Of a stretch of DNA of 64,000 bases, positions 18,401 to 25,034 are shown piece by piece. Location: the NCBI RefSeq assembly GCF_020524085.2, contig NZ_CP129016.1:3714001-3778000 (forward strand), read 5' to 3'. This DNA is from Halobacillus litoralis (GTDB lineage: Bacteria; Bacillota; Bacilli; Bacillales; Halobacillaceae). Under the pieces are notes generated by a model, which saw only the letters and a program-made list of their open reading frames with translations, was not told where the DNA came from and did no database searches. The stretch's first letter is position 1. The number at the start of each line of letters is the position of its first letter. Both the position numbers and the translations under genes were made by a program.

Positions 18401-18997
18401 AGCCTCAGGAATTTTACTGGCCAGAAGCTTTAGCTGATCTTCACTATCTATGTATTGATCTTTCAGCGCATCAACAAGACGGTCATAAATATACGTCATA
18501 TCATCCAGCTTGTCCTTCAACCCCTGCTCCTGACTCGTGGTGTGAACGAACTGATCAAGCGCGTCCATTTGTGCTTGAAGATCCTCCGGTGTAATACGGT
18601 AACGCTTGAATTCTGTGATCATCCCCTCCAATTGTTCAATGAATCCCTGCTTCTCCACCGCTTTTTGAAAAACACGCCAATCAGACGTCCGTTCCTCAAC
18701 AATTTTGCGCAGCATCATCTGAACCCCTGTAGAGGTAATGAATTTTTTCGTCCCCCCTCCGGTTTCATGGAGCACTCTCCATGCAAGCCGTGAAAAACTG
18801 AAGACTTGGGCACGAATGGACCCCTCCACTCCTTGTCTTTTGAGAAGGCCGTATTCCTGTTGGAAGGTCATCTGATCCGGAACGATGTAGATGATCGCCG
18901 GTCCTCTTGGGTCATCTTTCAGTTTAGCTTCTATTTCATTTAAGCAACGCGTACTTTTTCCTGCTCCTGAACGACCGAGCAAAAAACGCAGCCCCAT
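15497..18997 (-). CDS. addB: ATP-dependent helicase/nuclease subunit B (AddB)
   Basis: A 1166-residue partner of AddA. It begins MGLRFLLGRSGAGKST with a Walker A motif. I choose ATG at 18997 over 19021 because AAAGGAG lies 9 bases before it and homologues begin here. The C-terminal nuclease shows IIDYKSS and the iron-sulphur staple: YHRCSYQYF upstream plus CEFCSYRSVC near the end. AddB binds DNA and recognises Chi through its inactive helicase fold, cutting the 5' strand. It is the first gene of addB-addA-yisB. Confidence 0.96.
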   Translation of the reverse strand: MGLRFLLGRSGAGKSTRCLNEIEAKLKDDPRGPAIIYIVPDQMTFQQEYGLLKRQGVEGSIRAQVFSFSRLAWRVLHETGGGTKKFITSTGVQMMLRKIVEERTSDWRVFQKAVEKQGFIEQLEGMITEFKRYRITPEDLQAQMDALDQFVHTTSQEQGLKDKLDDMTYIYDRLVDALKDQYIDSEDQLKLLASKIPEASFLEGAEVYIDGFHSFTPQEYQVIETLLRKVKTVHVTLTTEEPAGEENPELDLFHETKQTYLDLKKVAEEAGVRLEDTEVLDHTSGRMKDQPAFLHLEKYYDVRPADPFEGKVPIQIAEAVHPRAEVEGVAQEILHLVRDHGYRYKDIAILMREPDVYHSLIETLFDDYDIPVFIDEKRTMLNHPMIELVRSGLDVVEGNFRYDAVFRLLKTGFIPATDRRHPLNEDAIDELENYVLEYGIRARSQWFSDEPWIYQRFRGFEQSAQTDEEKAKQTRINAYRDQVSQALQPFDEELRTAKTIEERARVIYLWLEGLRVPDQLESWRTFYDEKGEIERGREQAQVWDDFLQLLDEMVEMAGDEKMSLQVFRSTIDSGLESLTFAHVPPSMDHVIVGSVDRSRMTGIKAAFLLGVTDGMWPMKPPSDGMISEQERSLLAEHGIQLADGSNRQLLDDRFYVYLALTMPADQLWISYPLSNEEGKSKVPATLIQRIEELFPNTQEHVLLQDPDDLYEAERFITNPQKTRSALTSQFARYLKGYKMQPVWWELLNWYIVHESSHGLTNRVLQSLFYKNKPVPLSKETTGKLFDKQVKTSVSRLETYHRCSYQYFAQHSLGLEERRTYKLDAPDIGQLFHEALKQITEWVQAEGRDFSQLNRQETNLYAEKATHTLAPILQNQILKSSNRYQYIQKKLQQVIARATFVLSEQARSSQFSPVGLELGFGTGGDAKLPPLSFNLPNGYELMLRGRIDRVDKALSEEDLFLRIIDYKSSSKGLSLVDVFYGLSLQMLAYLDVVLTNAEHWLGKNATPGGVLYFHVHNPMITGKQLLKDEQIEEEIFKKFKMQGLLLENERVVQMMDTGLEKGYSQIVPAALKAKGGFYKSSKTADEERFEQLKQYIRGLMTEAGTRITDGAVDLDPFQKNQQVACEFCSYRSVCQFDPTLEEHNYRKLQDMKDEDVLERLTKGKEDA

Positions 18998-19074
18998 ACC
19001 GACCGCTCCTTTCTTTCTCATTCTGTATTTATTTTATCATTTTTGCACCGTTTATGATGCTTTCCCGCTCTTCA

Positions 19075-19786
19075 ACAATCCTTCCGTTTGTGGAAGACTC
19101 AGTTTCGAGATGCTTTCGGGTTGCGTTTGCCATTTGGGAGTTAGGGGTGGCTGGGAAGCTACTCGCTTTCCTGTGGGGGAGCGCCGAGCTTCCTCGGACT
19201 GCGTCCTGCGGGATCTCGCCCTAACTCCTTCTCCCACGGGAGTCTCGCAGCTTCCCAACCACCCATTCGATGTATTTGAGAAACGAACCCCTACACCGAG
19301 AGGAAGTGTCTCCCACTCTTCCCTTCCTAAGCAGGCATAAAGCCCTCTGTATCAAGCTTATACGTTTTGAATGCCCACTTGGGAGAGTGAATATTATCCA
19401 CTTCCCACAATCATACAAGCTGATCTTTCCAGAAGTGGTTTCGAGACACTGATATAGCCAAGGGGCGGAGGGGAATGGCGAGACTCCTAACTTAAGTGTG
19501 CAGGCGCCTTGACCAGCGGCGTATGGACTGGACGGAGCTGGTGGAGATAAAGGAAACACGCAGAGCGGAGTGATTCGATGTTGACTTATCGTACAGAAGC
19601 GAGGGAAGTCTCACTAGCCGCTAGGCGCCGGAACCGGATATTTAAGAGGAAAAGAGTGCTAGGTGAGACCCCGCAAGGCGTCAGCCAGAGGAGGCTCATC
19701 GCGCTGCGGAAAGCGAGCTATTCCTCGCAGCCCCCATCCACTCAACAAAAGTCTCGAAACTGAGTCTTACACAATCCTGACATATA
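19075..19786. repeat. Dispersed inverted-repeat element, copy 3, with a nested second repeat
   Basis: The longest copy, about 710 bp. Terminal inverted repeats are GAAGACTCAGTTTCGAGATG at 19093-19112 and its counterpart at 19750-19769. The flanks ..ACAATCC../..CACAATCCTGACATATA extend the inverted homology. The first block (about 19145-19263) is intact. The second block (19463-19740) is interrupted by foreign sequence at about 19489-19650. The element separates addB from the signal peptidase gene. Nothing in this 840-bp gap looks like a gene. Confidence 0.8.
19489..19650. repeat. Second repeat type inserted in element copy 3
   Basis: About 160 bp bounded by inverted ends ACTTAAGTGTGCAGGCGCC and GGCGCCGGAACCGGATATTTAAG (complementary at TTAA and GGCGCC). 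It is unlike any other part of the window and splits the GGCGAGACTCCT..GTGAGACCCC block that is continuous in copies 2 and 4. Confidence 0.6.
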
Positions 19787-19805
19787 GTTGAATAACGATA
19801 GACAT

Positions 19806-19831
19806 AAAAAAACCGCCCTTAAAGGACGGTT
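19806..19831 (-). terminator. Signal peptidase gene terminator
   Basis: On the minus strand AACCGTCC-TTTAA-GGGCGGTT followed by a T-rich tract, just past the stop at 19837. Confidence 0.8.
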
Positions 19832-19836
19832 GCGTT

Positions 19837-20373
19837 TTAGAACTGCACGCCGAGTTGGTTCATAGGCCAGTATCGGACATCCACTTTTCCGACGACTGTA
19901 TCAGCGGGTACAAAACCGAAATATCTACTATCCAAGCTGTCCCGTCTATTATCCCCCATCACGAATAAGTGACCCTCCGGGACCTTTTGGTGTCCCGTCA
20001 CCTCTTCCAACGTGAAATCTTCCGTAAAAGGCAGTCCATCATTCGGACGGAGTGGATCGAGGTAACTTTCATCAACGCGTTTACCATTGATATACAGCTG
20101 ATCCTCTCGAACAGCAATCTCATCCCCGCCGATTCCTATCACGCGCTTCACATAATCTTCTTCTTCATTTGCGTGAAAGACAATAACCTGCTGCCTTCCG
20201 ATATCCCGCCAATCATAGACAGCTTTGTTGACCATTAATAAATTTCCGTCATAGAGCGTCGGCTCCATTGATTCGCCGTCTACAATATAGCTTGCGAATA
20301 AATAAGAGCGGAACACAAAAGCCAGCAACAGGGCGAATAATACCGTTCTGATCGCTCTTTTATATTTTTTCAT
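19837..20373 (-). CDS. lepB: Type I signal peptidase
   Basis: Membrane-anchored protease that removes signal peptides from secreted proteins. At 178 residues, it has one N-terminal helix (about 9-29), then the catalytic Ser35 in GESMEPTL and the general-base Lys76 in DYVKRVIG. The box D/E sequence is GHLFVMGDNRRDSLDSRYFG. This is the SipS/T/V class, and the neighbouring yhjE homologue points to SipV by synteny. ATG at 20373 is preceded by GGAGG. Confident in function; the exact paralogue is inferred. Confidence 0.92.
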   Translation of the reverse strand: MKKYKRAIRTVLFALLLAFVFRSYLFASYIVDGESMEPTLYDGNLLMVNKAVYDWRDIGRQQVIVFHANEEEDYVKRVIGIGGDEIAVREDQLYINGKRVDESYLDPLRPNDGLPFTEDFTLEEVTGHQKVPEGHLFVMGDNRRDSLDSRYFGFVPADTVVGKVDVRYWPMNQLGVQF

Positions 20374-20427
20374 TGTTTGCGCCTCCAGGTGTTATGCTAC
20401 AAACATTTTACCCTTGCTGAGACAAAC

Positions 20428-21075
20428 TTAATCCACACTCTGCGCTTTCTGTTCCGCCTTCATTTGTATTCTCTTTTCGATATACTTTCCAAGCACCCAG
20501 AAAAGCAGAATGCAAACGCCGACAACAATGGATTTCACTGGATTCTGCGCAAACGATGCAATGCTTGAACCTACATAGGCAATCGTAAAAATCATGACAG
20601 CTTTTCCTAAAAGGACGGCTAGAATAAATTGTTGTCTACTGACATGGGATAACCCAGAAACCACATTAATGATGGATGAAGGTGAAAAGGGAAAGCACAT
20701 GAGCAAGAACAACGGTCCAAACCCATGCTCCTCCACCCACTTCGTCACTCTCTTCACTTGCTTCTGCCTTGTAATTTTCCTGAACAAACGCTTGTCCCCT
20801 AGTCGGCGAATAATAAAAAATACGCACAAAGATCCGAAAACAGCCCCAAGCCATGAATAAAGAAACCCTTTGAATAACCCATAAACGACAGCATTGGCTA
20901 AAACAAAGGCGACAAGTGGCAAAATCGGCAAAAACGCTTCAATAAGAGGAAATAGGATGCCCGGGATTGGCCCGAACCGCTCCAACCCTTCCAACTGCCT
21001 GATGATGTAATCAAATAATTGGTCATTCTCCGCTAAATGGCGCCATTGGTTGATTTTTTCAAACACTGAATCCAT
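20428..21075 (-). CDS. yhjE: TVP38/TMEM64 (DedA-superfamily) membrane protein
   Basis: A 215-residue membrane protein of the VTT/TVP38 family, with FGPIPGILFPLIEAFLPILPLVAFVLANAVVYG and the conserved CFPFSPSSIINVVSGLSHVSRQQF segment. DedA-like proteins are linked to lipid or polyprenyl-carrier flipping, but this member is uncharacterised. I choose ATG at 21075 because AAGGAG lies 8 bases before it; a GTG seven codons upstream lacks a site. It is upstream of the signal peptidase gene, as yhjE is next to sipV in B. subtilis. Confidence 0.82.
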   Translation of the reverse strand: MDSVFEKINQWRHLAENDQLFDYIIRQLEGLERFGPIPGILFPLIEAFLPILPLVAFVLANAVVYGLFKGFLYSWLGAVFGSLCVFFIIRRLGDKRLFRKITRQKQVKRVTKWVEEHGFGPLFLLMCFPFSPSSIINVVSGLSHVSRQQFILAVLLGKAVMIFTIAYVGSSIASFAQNPVKSIVVGVCILLFWVLGKYIEKRIQMKAEQKAQSVD

Positions 21076-21241
21076 GATGCTGCTCCTTATGTACACTAGC
21101 GACCAGTGTATGCTTTTCTTTATTTTATCTGAAATTCCGCTCCATGCCTACCAGTATGTGAGCCCTTATCTAGCATTTCCCCTTCCTGCCATTTTCAACC
21201 TTTTTATAAAACTATCTTGCATACATTGGACCTTTCCGTGG

Positions 21242-21268
21242 TATAATACAAACTAGAACACTTGTTCG
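21242..21268 (+). promoter_or_regulatory. -10 and LexA-like box upstream of yhjD
   Basis: TATAAT (21242-21247) is followed by AGAACACTTGTTCG (21255-21268), matching 12 of 14 positions of the Bacillus LexA (DinR) box CGAACRNRYGTTYG. The box covers the expected start point. I recall yhjD lying in a LexA-controlled group in B. subtilis, which fits SOS control. Confidence 0.55.
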
Positions 21269-21286
21269 TATTCGGAGGAGAATGAC

Positions 21287-21703
21287 ATGAGGTATCTAAA
21301 ACAAAACGAATTGGATCTCGCTTCCCGCTATTTGTTTTTATCTATGGCCATTACTGTAATCAGGCAGGATCGAAAACACATGGAACAAGGGAAATTCAAA
21401 ATTAAGGAGCCGTACATGGAGATGCTCGGTAAAATGGAACTGGAAGCGCGAAAAGAGCGGAGAGAACTAAGAAAGCAAATGGACCAAATGAAGTTGCAGG
21501 TCGTTGAATCCGGCAGGAACGATTCCTTTACCTCTTTCCTTTTTTTGGCTCATGGATATGAGGAAAAGCGCAACTATTTCAATCCAGCCATCAGGAAAAA
21601 AGTGGAAAATATTTTGTTCGAGCTTATGAGAAGGTCTCAGCGATCCGTTCGACACGATGATCAGCAGCCACAGGTGTCGAATGGAACCGGTCCTCAAGAA
21701 TGA
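21287..21703 (+). CDS. yhjD: YhjD-like hypothetical protein
   Basis: A 138-residue, strongly charged, soluble protein beginning MRYLKQNELDLASRYLFLSMAITVIRQDRKHMEQGKFKIKEPYMEML with a helical Lys/Glu/Arg-rich centre. It resembles B. subtilis YhjD (about 120 aa) and occupies the matching position beside yhjE. ATG at 21287 follows CGGAGGAGAA. Its last 80 bases overlap the convergent 3' end of comK, and the tail (HDDQQPQVSNGTGPQE) looks like an extension. Function unknown; probably SOS-induced given the LexA-like box. Confidence 0.65.
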   Translation: MRYLKQNELDLASRYLFLSMAITVIRQDRKHMEQGKFKIKEPYMEMLGKMELEARKERRELRKQMDQMKLQVVESGRNDSFTSFLFLAHGYEEKRNYFNPAIRKKVENILFELMRRSQRSVRHDDQQPQVSNGTGPQE

Positions 21704-22151
21704 CGCGCAAATGGGCGGTTCGTTGAACTTGATTGGCGAACATACCATCAGAAACGGGAAGATTGACGGACATCCCGTTCGTAAATTGAACAGTCGTCGT
21801 TTTATTGGACTCTCCACGGTAGGAGCGGATATATTTGTGGGCGATCCAGGAGCAGTCTTTTCGTTTCGGGGAGATAATCGGGAAGAAATAAATGCCCATC
21901 GCTTCTGATATGACAATCGGGGGTTTGTGTGTGTAACCGGTCAGCTGCTTTGTGCCAGCGATCCGACCATCGAGGCTGCTTGCAAAGTAACGGCAGGAAC
22001 GATCGATTAGATCACTTGGACATTTTGAAATGACAAAACGCTCATCCGTCTCCAAAACTTCCGTAACAGCTCGTCCATCCTCTCTGTTTTTGGCTATAAG
22101 AGCAATGGTCTGCGGATTAATCTCGTATTCTTTTCCATGAACATATGTCAT
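21624..22151 (-). CDS. comK: Competence transcription factor ComK
   Basis: Master activator of DNA uptake genes, which binds AT-boxes as a tetramer. At 175 residues it is somewhat shorter than B. subtilis ComK (192). Conserved ComK blocks are IDRSCRYFASSLDGRIAGTKQLTGYTHKPPI, FFPIISPKRKDCSWIAHKYI and the NGMSVNLPVSDGMFANQVQRTAHLR segment. ATG at 22151 follows GAGGTG. The gene ends inside convergent yhjD with no terminator seen. The missing C-terminal residues correspond to the MecA/ClpCP-binding region in B. subtilis, so degradation control may differ. Confidence 0.93.
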   Translation of the reverse strand: MTYVHGKEYEINPQTIALIAKNREDGRAVTEVLETDERFVISKCPSDLIDRSCRYFASSLDGRIAGTKQLTGYTHKPPIVISEAMGIYFFPIISPKRKDCSWIAHKYIRSYRGESNKTTTVQFTNGMSVNLPVSDGMFANQVQRTAHLRVILEDRFHSTPVAADHRVERIAETFS

Positions 22152-22285
22152 CCACTACAACACCTCTTTCATTTCAAGTGGCGGCAGTCTGCACGTAGGT
22201 CGAATCTACCGCTCATATTCTTTAATTTACCAAATCAACCAACAAAAGTCTAAACATTCTTAAAAAATGTTTCATTTCGACGATT

Positions 22286-22300
22286 CTGCTATACTACAAT
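22286..22300 (+). promoter_or_regulatory. Possible extended -10 for the DUF3939-like gene
   Basis: TGCTATACT followed by TACAAT is an extended -10 type sequence reading right. It is the best promoter candidate upstream of 22457 and implies a leader of about 155 nt antisense to the small frame at 22300-22413. Confidence 0.3.
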
Positions 22301-22413
22301 TACACCTTTTCTTCTTTCTGCCCTTTGTTTCCTCTCTGCTCTTCACCACGACCAAAGTCAGGATTAAGTAATGTGAAGAAATCGAGTTCAGGCTGAACCG
22401 GTTGATCTTTCAT
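22300..22413 (-). CDS. Possible 37-residue peptide upstream of comK
   Basis: A short frame starting at ATG 22413 with GAGAGGTG seven bases before it. The product begins MKDQPVQPELDFFTLLN and ends in a charged tail (EEQRGNKGQKEEKV). It is hydrophilic with no signal or helix. It reads toward comK, 150 bp upstream, and could share a transcript with it. It also lies antisense to the likely leader of the divergent gene at 22457. I do not recognise it, and a chance frame is possible. Confidence 0.3.
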   Translation of the reverse strand: MKDQPVQPELDFFTLLNPDFGRGEEQRGNKGQKEEKV

Positions 22414-22456
22414 TCGAAACACCTCTCAAGCAAAATTTCATTAAGGAGGAATACAC

Positions 22457-22903
22457 ATGTGGAGTCGAAAAAACAGGAAGCCGAAACTGGAGAAGAAGGA
22501 TTTATCCATACATGATGTCCGAAAAGCCGTTCATGCTTATGCGGATGCCAAATCCAGCGATGTTCCACTAAGTGTGATCATCAACGAGGACCTTACCTTA
22601 GATTATGAACTTTTAGCTCCCTACTTAAAGGCTGTGCCCATTCAAAACTTCTACATGTCACGGGAAACCTATGAATTGTTTGAAGAACAGGACCGGGATC
22701 TTGCGCTGGATATCGATCTCGTTCAACATGCCGTCGATCAATATATGAAACAGACGCAGGAGCCTCCTATCATTGATGATGACCCATACAAACGGATAAG
22801 TTATTATAAGCTCGAAAATCATCATTTGTTACAACGAAGACCAGAACGTGACTTTTATCTCACAAAAGAAGAATTTATGATTACCTACAAAAAACCTGAA
22901 TGA
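22457..22903 (+). CDS. Hypothetical protein, DUF3939-like
   Basis: A 148-residue soluble protein with a basic start (MWSRKNRKPKLEKKDLSIHDVRKAVHAY), a central LINEDLTLDYELLAPYL..FYMSRETYELFEEQD segment and an aromatic end (ERDFYLTKEEFMITYKKPE). It resembles what I recall of DUF3939 in bacilli, but I cannot confirm this. ATG at 22457 follows AAGGAGG. Its stop abuts the stop of the convergent SDR gene with no base between. Function unknown. Confidence 0.7.
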   Translation: MWSRKNRKPKLEKKDLSIHDVRKAVHAYADAKSSDVPLSVIINEDLTLDYELLAPYLKAVPIQNFYMSRETYELFEEQDRDLALDIDLVQHAVDQYMKQTQEPPIIDDDPYKRISYYKLENHHLLQRRPERDFYLTKEEFMITYKKPE

Positions 22904-23650
22904 TCATCGATCAGCCGTTCCTAAAGTCATCCCACCATCCACAACAATTTCCGTTCCCGTACAATAGGAACTGTCGTCAGAAGCAAGAAATGCAACAGCT
23001 TTAGCTATTTCCTGGGGCTGCCCAATTCTACCGAGCGGGATAGAATTATAAAAATCCGGTACCCCTTTTCCCTCTGTCGCCATCTCAGTCTCCACGCCGC
23101 CTGGGTGAACCATATTGACCCGAACTCCAGACGGACCGAGTTCAATAGCTGCTGCTTTCGACATAGCCACCACAGATGCTTTGGTTGCCGCGTATGCAGA
23201 TGAATGTCTAATCGGAGCGAAAGAAGAAATGGACAAGTTATTCACGATGGAACCCGTGCCCTGTTTAATCATATAAGGAACAACTGCCTGCATTCCGAAG
23301 AATACCCCAAGCTGATTCACTTGGATCAATTGCTCATACTCCTCCGTTTTCATCTCTATAAAAGGCTTTCGGATTAAAAGACCGGCGTTATTCACAAGCA
23401 CATTCAGCCGCCCGAATTTCTTGACGATCTCAGCTGTTGCAGCCAGCCATTCCTCATTCTTCGTTACATCTAATTGTACAGCAAGTGCTTCCGAAGATCC
23501 TGTAGATGCAACCACCTCTTCAGCAAGGTGGACATCCCGTCCTCCAAATGCCACCGATGCTCCAAGAGATAACAAATATTCTGCAATGACCTTTCCCTGT
23601 CCACGATTTGCACCAGTCACCAACACAACTTGACCATCTAACTTTCTCAT
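22904..23650 (-). CDS. Short-chain dehydrogenase/reductase
   Basis: A 248-residue classical SDR oxidoreductase, likely NADP- or NAD-dependent. The Rossmann motif TGANRGQG is near residue 12, NNAG at about 87-90, the catalytic Ser in SIVNNLSIS, and the YAATK pair (Tyr and Lys). The C-terminus ASDDSSYCTGTEIVVDGGMTLG is typical of FabG-like members. ATG at 23650 and GTG at 23653 are both possible after GGGAG. It stands alone with a repeat element upstream. Substrate cannot be told from sequence; a cyclic alcohol or sugar dehydrogenase is as likely as a fatty-acid enzyme. Confidence 0.85.
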   Translation of the reverse strand: MRKLDGQVVLVTGANRGQGKVIAEYLLSLGASVAFGGRDVHLAEEVVASTGSSEALAVQLDVTKNEEWLAATAEIVKKFGRLNVLVNNAGLLIRKPFIEMKTEEYEQLIQVNQLGVFFGMQAVVPYMIKQGTGSIVNNLSISSFAPIRHSSAYAATKASVVAMSKAAAIELGPSGVRVNMVHPGGVETEMATEGKGVPDFYNSIPLGRIGQPQEIAKAVAFLASDDSSYCTGTEIVVDGGMTLGTADR

Positions 23651-23756
23651 CACACTTTAAGCTCCCTTCCATCCATCATTCCGTTATTTTAAACAACACA
23701 AGTAGCAAAGCTCATACTTTCAAATCCAAACCTCTGCCACACACAAGTTATTTAAG

Positions 23757-24252
23757 TAAGGGGCAGAATTGTGGAAGACTTAATTTCGAGACTTACTTTC
23801 GGAGGTTCGTTGCCCGGGTTGAGCGCCAGGGGGCTGGGAAGCTACTCGCTTTCCTGTGGGGGGTTCCTCGGACTTCGTCCTGCGGGATCTTGCCTATCTC
23901 CTTTCTCCCACGGGAGTCTCGCAGCTTCCCAACCATCCCTTTCAATGTAAGGGAGAAACGAACCCCTGTACCAATGGATGGTCTTCCACTATCCAACTGT
24001 TAAAGGTATAAGGCGCACTGGATCAAGCTCTCACGTGCTGTGGAGGTTTTATAAACCACTTCCCATAATCATACGATATGGCAAAGGGGCGGAGGGAAAC
24101 GGTGAGACTCCTATGGGACGTGTGGGACAGGTGAGACCCCGGAAGGCGTAGCCTGAGGAGGCTCACCGCCCGCCCCATGGAAAGCGAACCTTTTCCCGGA
24201 GACCCCAGAACCACAAAACGTCTCGAAACTGAGTCTTCAAGAAAAGGGGGCT
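23757..24252. repeat. Dispersed inverted-repeat element, copy 4
   Basis: About 495 bp. Ends: GAAGACTTAATTTCGAGAC (23774-23792) and CGTCTCGAAACTGAGTCTTC (24219-24238), then AAGAAAAGGGGGCTT. It has the two-block structure seen in copies 2 and 8, with GGGAAGCTACTCGCTTTCCTG at 23837 onward and GGTGAGACTCC..GGTGAGACCCC at 24100-24140. Confidence 0.78.
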
Positions 24253-24273
24253 TATATTTAAAAGGCCAGACAC

Positions 24274-24476
24274 AAAAAAAGTGCCCATGCTCGCGTGAGC
24301 ATGGGCCAAAAGAGACGACTGGTTAACTTTTGAGTGAGGGAATAAATTGTTGGAAAAGATCTTTTGAGAGGAAAGACTTTTCCGTGACACTCATCAGTAA
24401 ACAACGTTACTGACCTATTTATGACAACCAAATCATAAATAGTTATGAGATAAATAAGCATCACCGCTTATCTGTT
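24274..24476 (-). ncRNA. Candidate structured RNA with intrinsic terminator
   Basis: Reading left on the minus strand, four consecutive hairpins precede a very strong terminator. Stems (plus-strand positions): 24454-24459/24466-24471; a perfect 10-bp stem 24415-24424/24433-24442; a perfect 7-bp stem 24394-24400/24407-24413; 24352-24365/24371-24383 (13 bp, one bulge); and the terminator 24283-24292/24297-24306 with seven T beyond. No frame with a ribosome binding site is seen. A weak TACAAT lies upstream near 24480, beyond the terminator of the preceding gene. It matches no RNA family I recognise. The structure is seen; transcription is inferred. Confidence 0.4.
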
Positions 24477-24510
24477 TCTATTGTAATATATCCTAGGTCC
24501 AGCTTCACCG

Positions 24511-24534
24511 AAAAAAAGTTGCGGAGGTCCGCAA
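24511..24534 (-). terminator. Terminator of the hypothetical gene at 24619
   Basis: TTGCGG/CCGCAA stem with loop ACCT on the minus strand, then seven T. Confidence 0.7.
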
Positions 24535-24618
24535 ACTGGTGCGAATTTTCTAGTAAATGACATAGGACAACTTTAAAATCTAGTTATATTGGACGGATAA
24601 TCCGATCCACCTCCTCTG

Positions 24619-24918
24619 TCAGTACCTCTTCTTCTTTTCAAATTGACGCTGTTGTGTTTCAAGATCAAGTAGATTTGCATGGGTCCCTTTCCTAATTCCC
24701 CTCACTTCTTGATGAGAAGATTGAATTTTCTTTTGAAAGAACCAATCCACAAGTAAGCCATCAAAAAAATAGTCGGCAATCGTCAAGCCATCAGATATAT
24801 GAATATGAATATCATAATGATTGCCGAGGTTTTCAATTTCATTTGCGAATTTCCGCAAATATCTTTGTGCGGTATGGATGGCGGTGTCCGCATCATCCAC
24901 TCGAGATCCGTAGCACAT
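24619..24918 (-). CDS. Hypothetical protein, possibly 5'-truncated
   Basis: About 99 residues, MCYGSRVDDADTAIHTAQRYLRKFANEIENLG..., followed by YDIHIHISDGLTIADYFFDGLLVDWFFQKKIQSS and a Lys/Gln-rich end. I do not recognise the family. It has its own terminator, which argues that it is or was a real gene. The start region lies only about 12 bp from a solo end of the dispersed repeat, and AGGTGG is just two bases before the ATG, so the true 5' part may have been lost by a deletion ending at the repeat. Confidence 0.45.
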   Translation of the reverse strand: MCYGSRVDDADTAIHTAQRYLRKFANEIENLGNHYDIHIHISDGLTIADYFFDGLLVDWFFQKKIQSSHQEVRGIRKGTHANLLDLETQQRQFEKKKRY

Positions 24919-24929
24919 AACCACCTATC

Positions 24930-24969
24930 AAACATCTCGAAACTGAGTCTTCAAGTATACGGAGCTTTA
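24930..24969. repeat. Solo terminal repeat of the dispersed element (remnant, copy 5)
   Basis: CATCTCGAAACTGAGTCTTC (24933-24952) followed by AAGTATACGGAGCTTT, i.e. only the right end of the element, with the body absent. Confidence 0.75.
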
Positions 24970-24984
24970 GGTGGAAGAGAAAAT

Positions 24985-25018
24985 TTAAAAAGCTCAAAGT
25001 CTATTCGACTTTGAGCTT
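24985..25018 (-). terminator. lcfB terminator
   Basis: AGCTCAAAGT/ACTTTGAGCT 10-bp stem (24991-25000 with 25008-25017) with a T-rich tract on the minus strand. Confidence 0.8.
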
Positions 25019-25034
25019 GAATAGGATCTTAAAC

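Noticed and set aside
15499..18793. Many plus-strand open frames across addA and addB
   Set aside because: They are antisense shadows of two long, motif-complete genes and carry no start signals.
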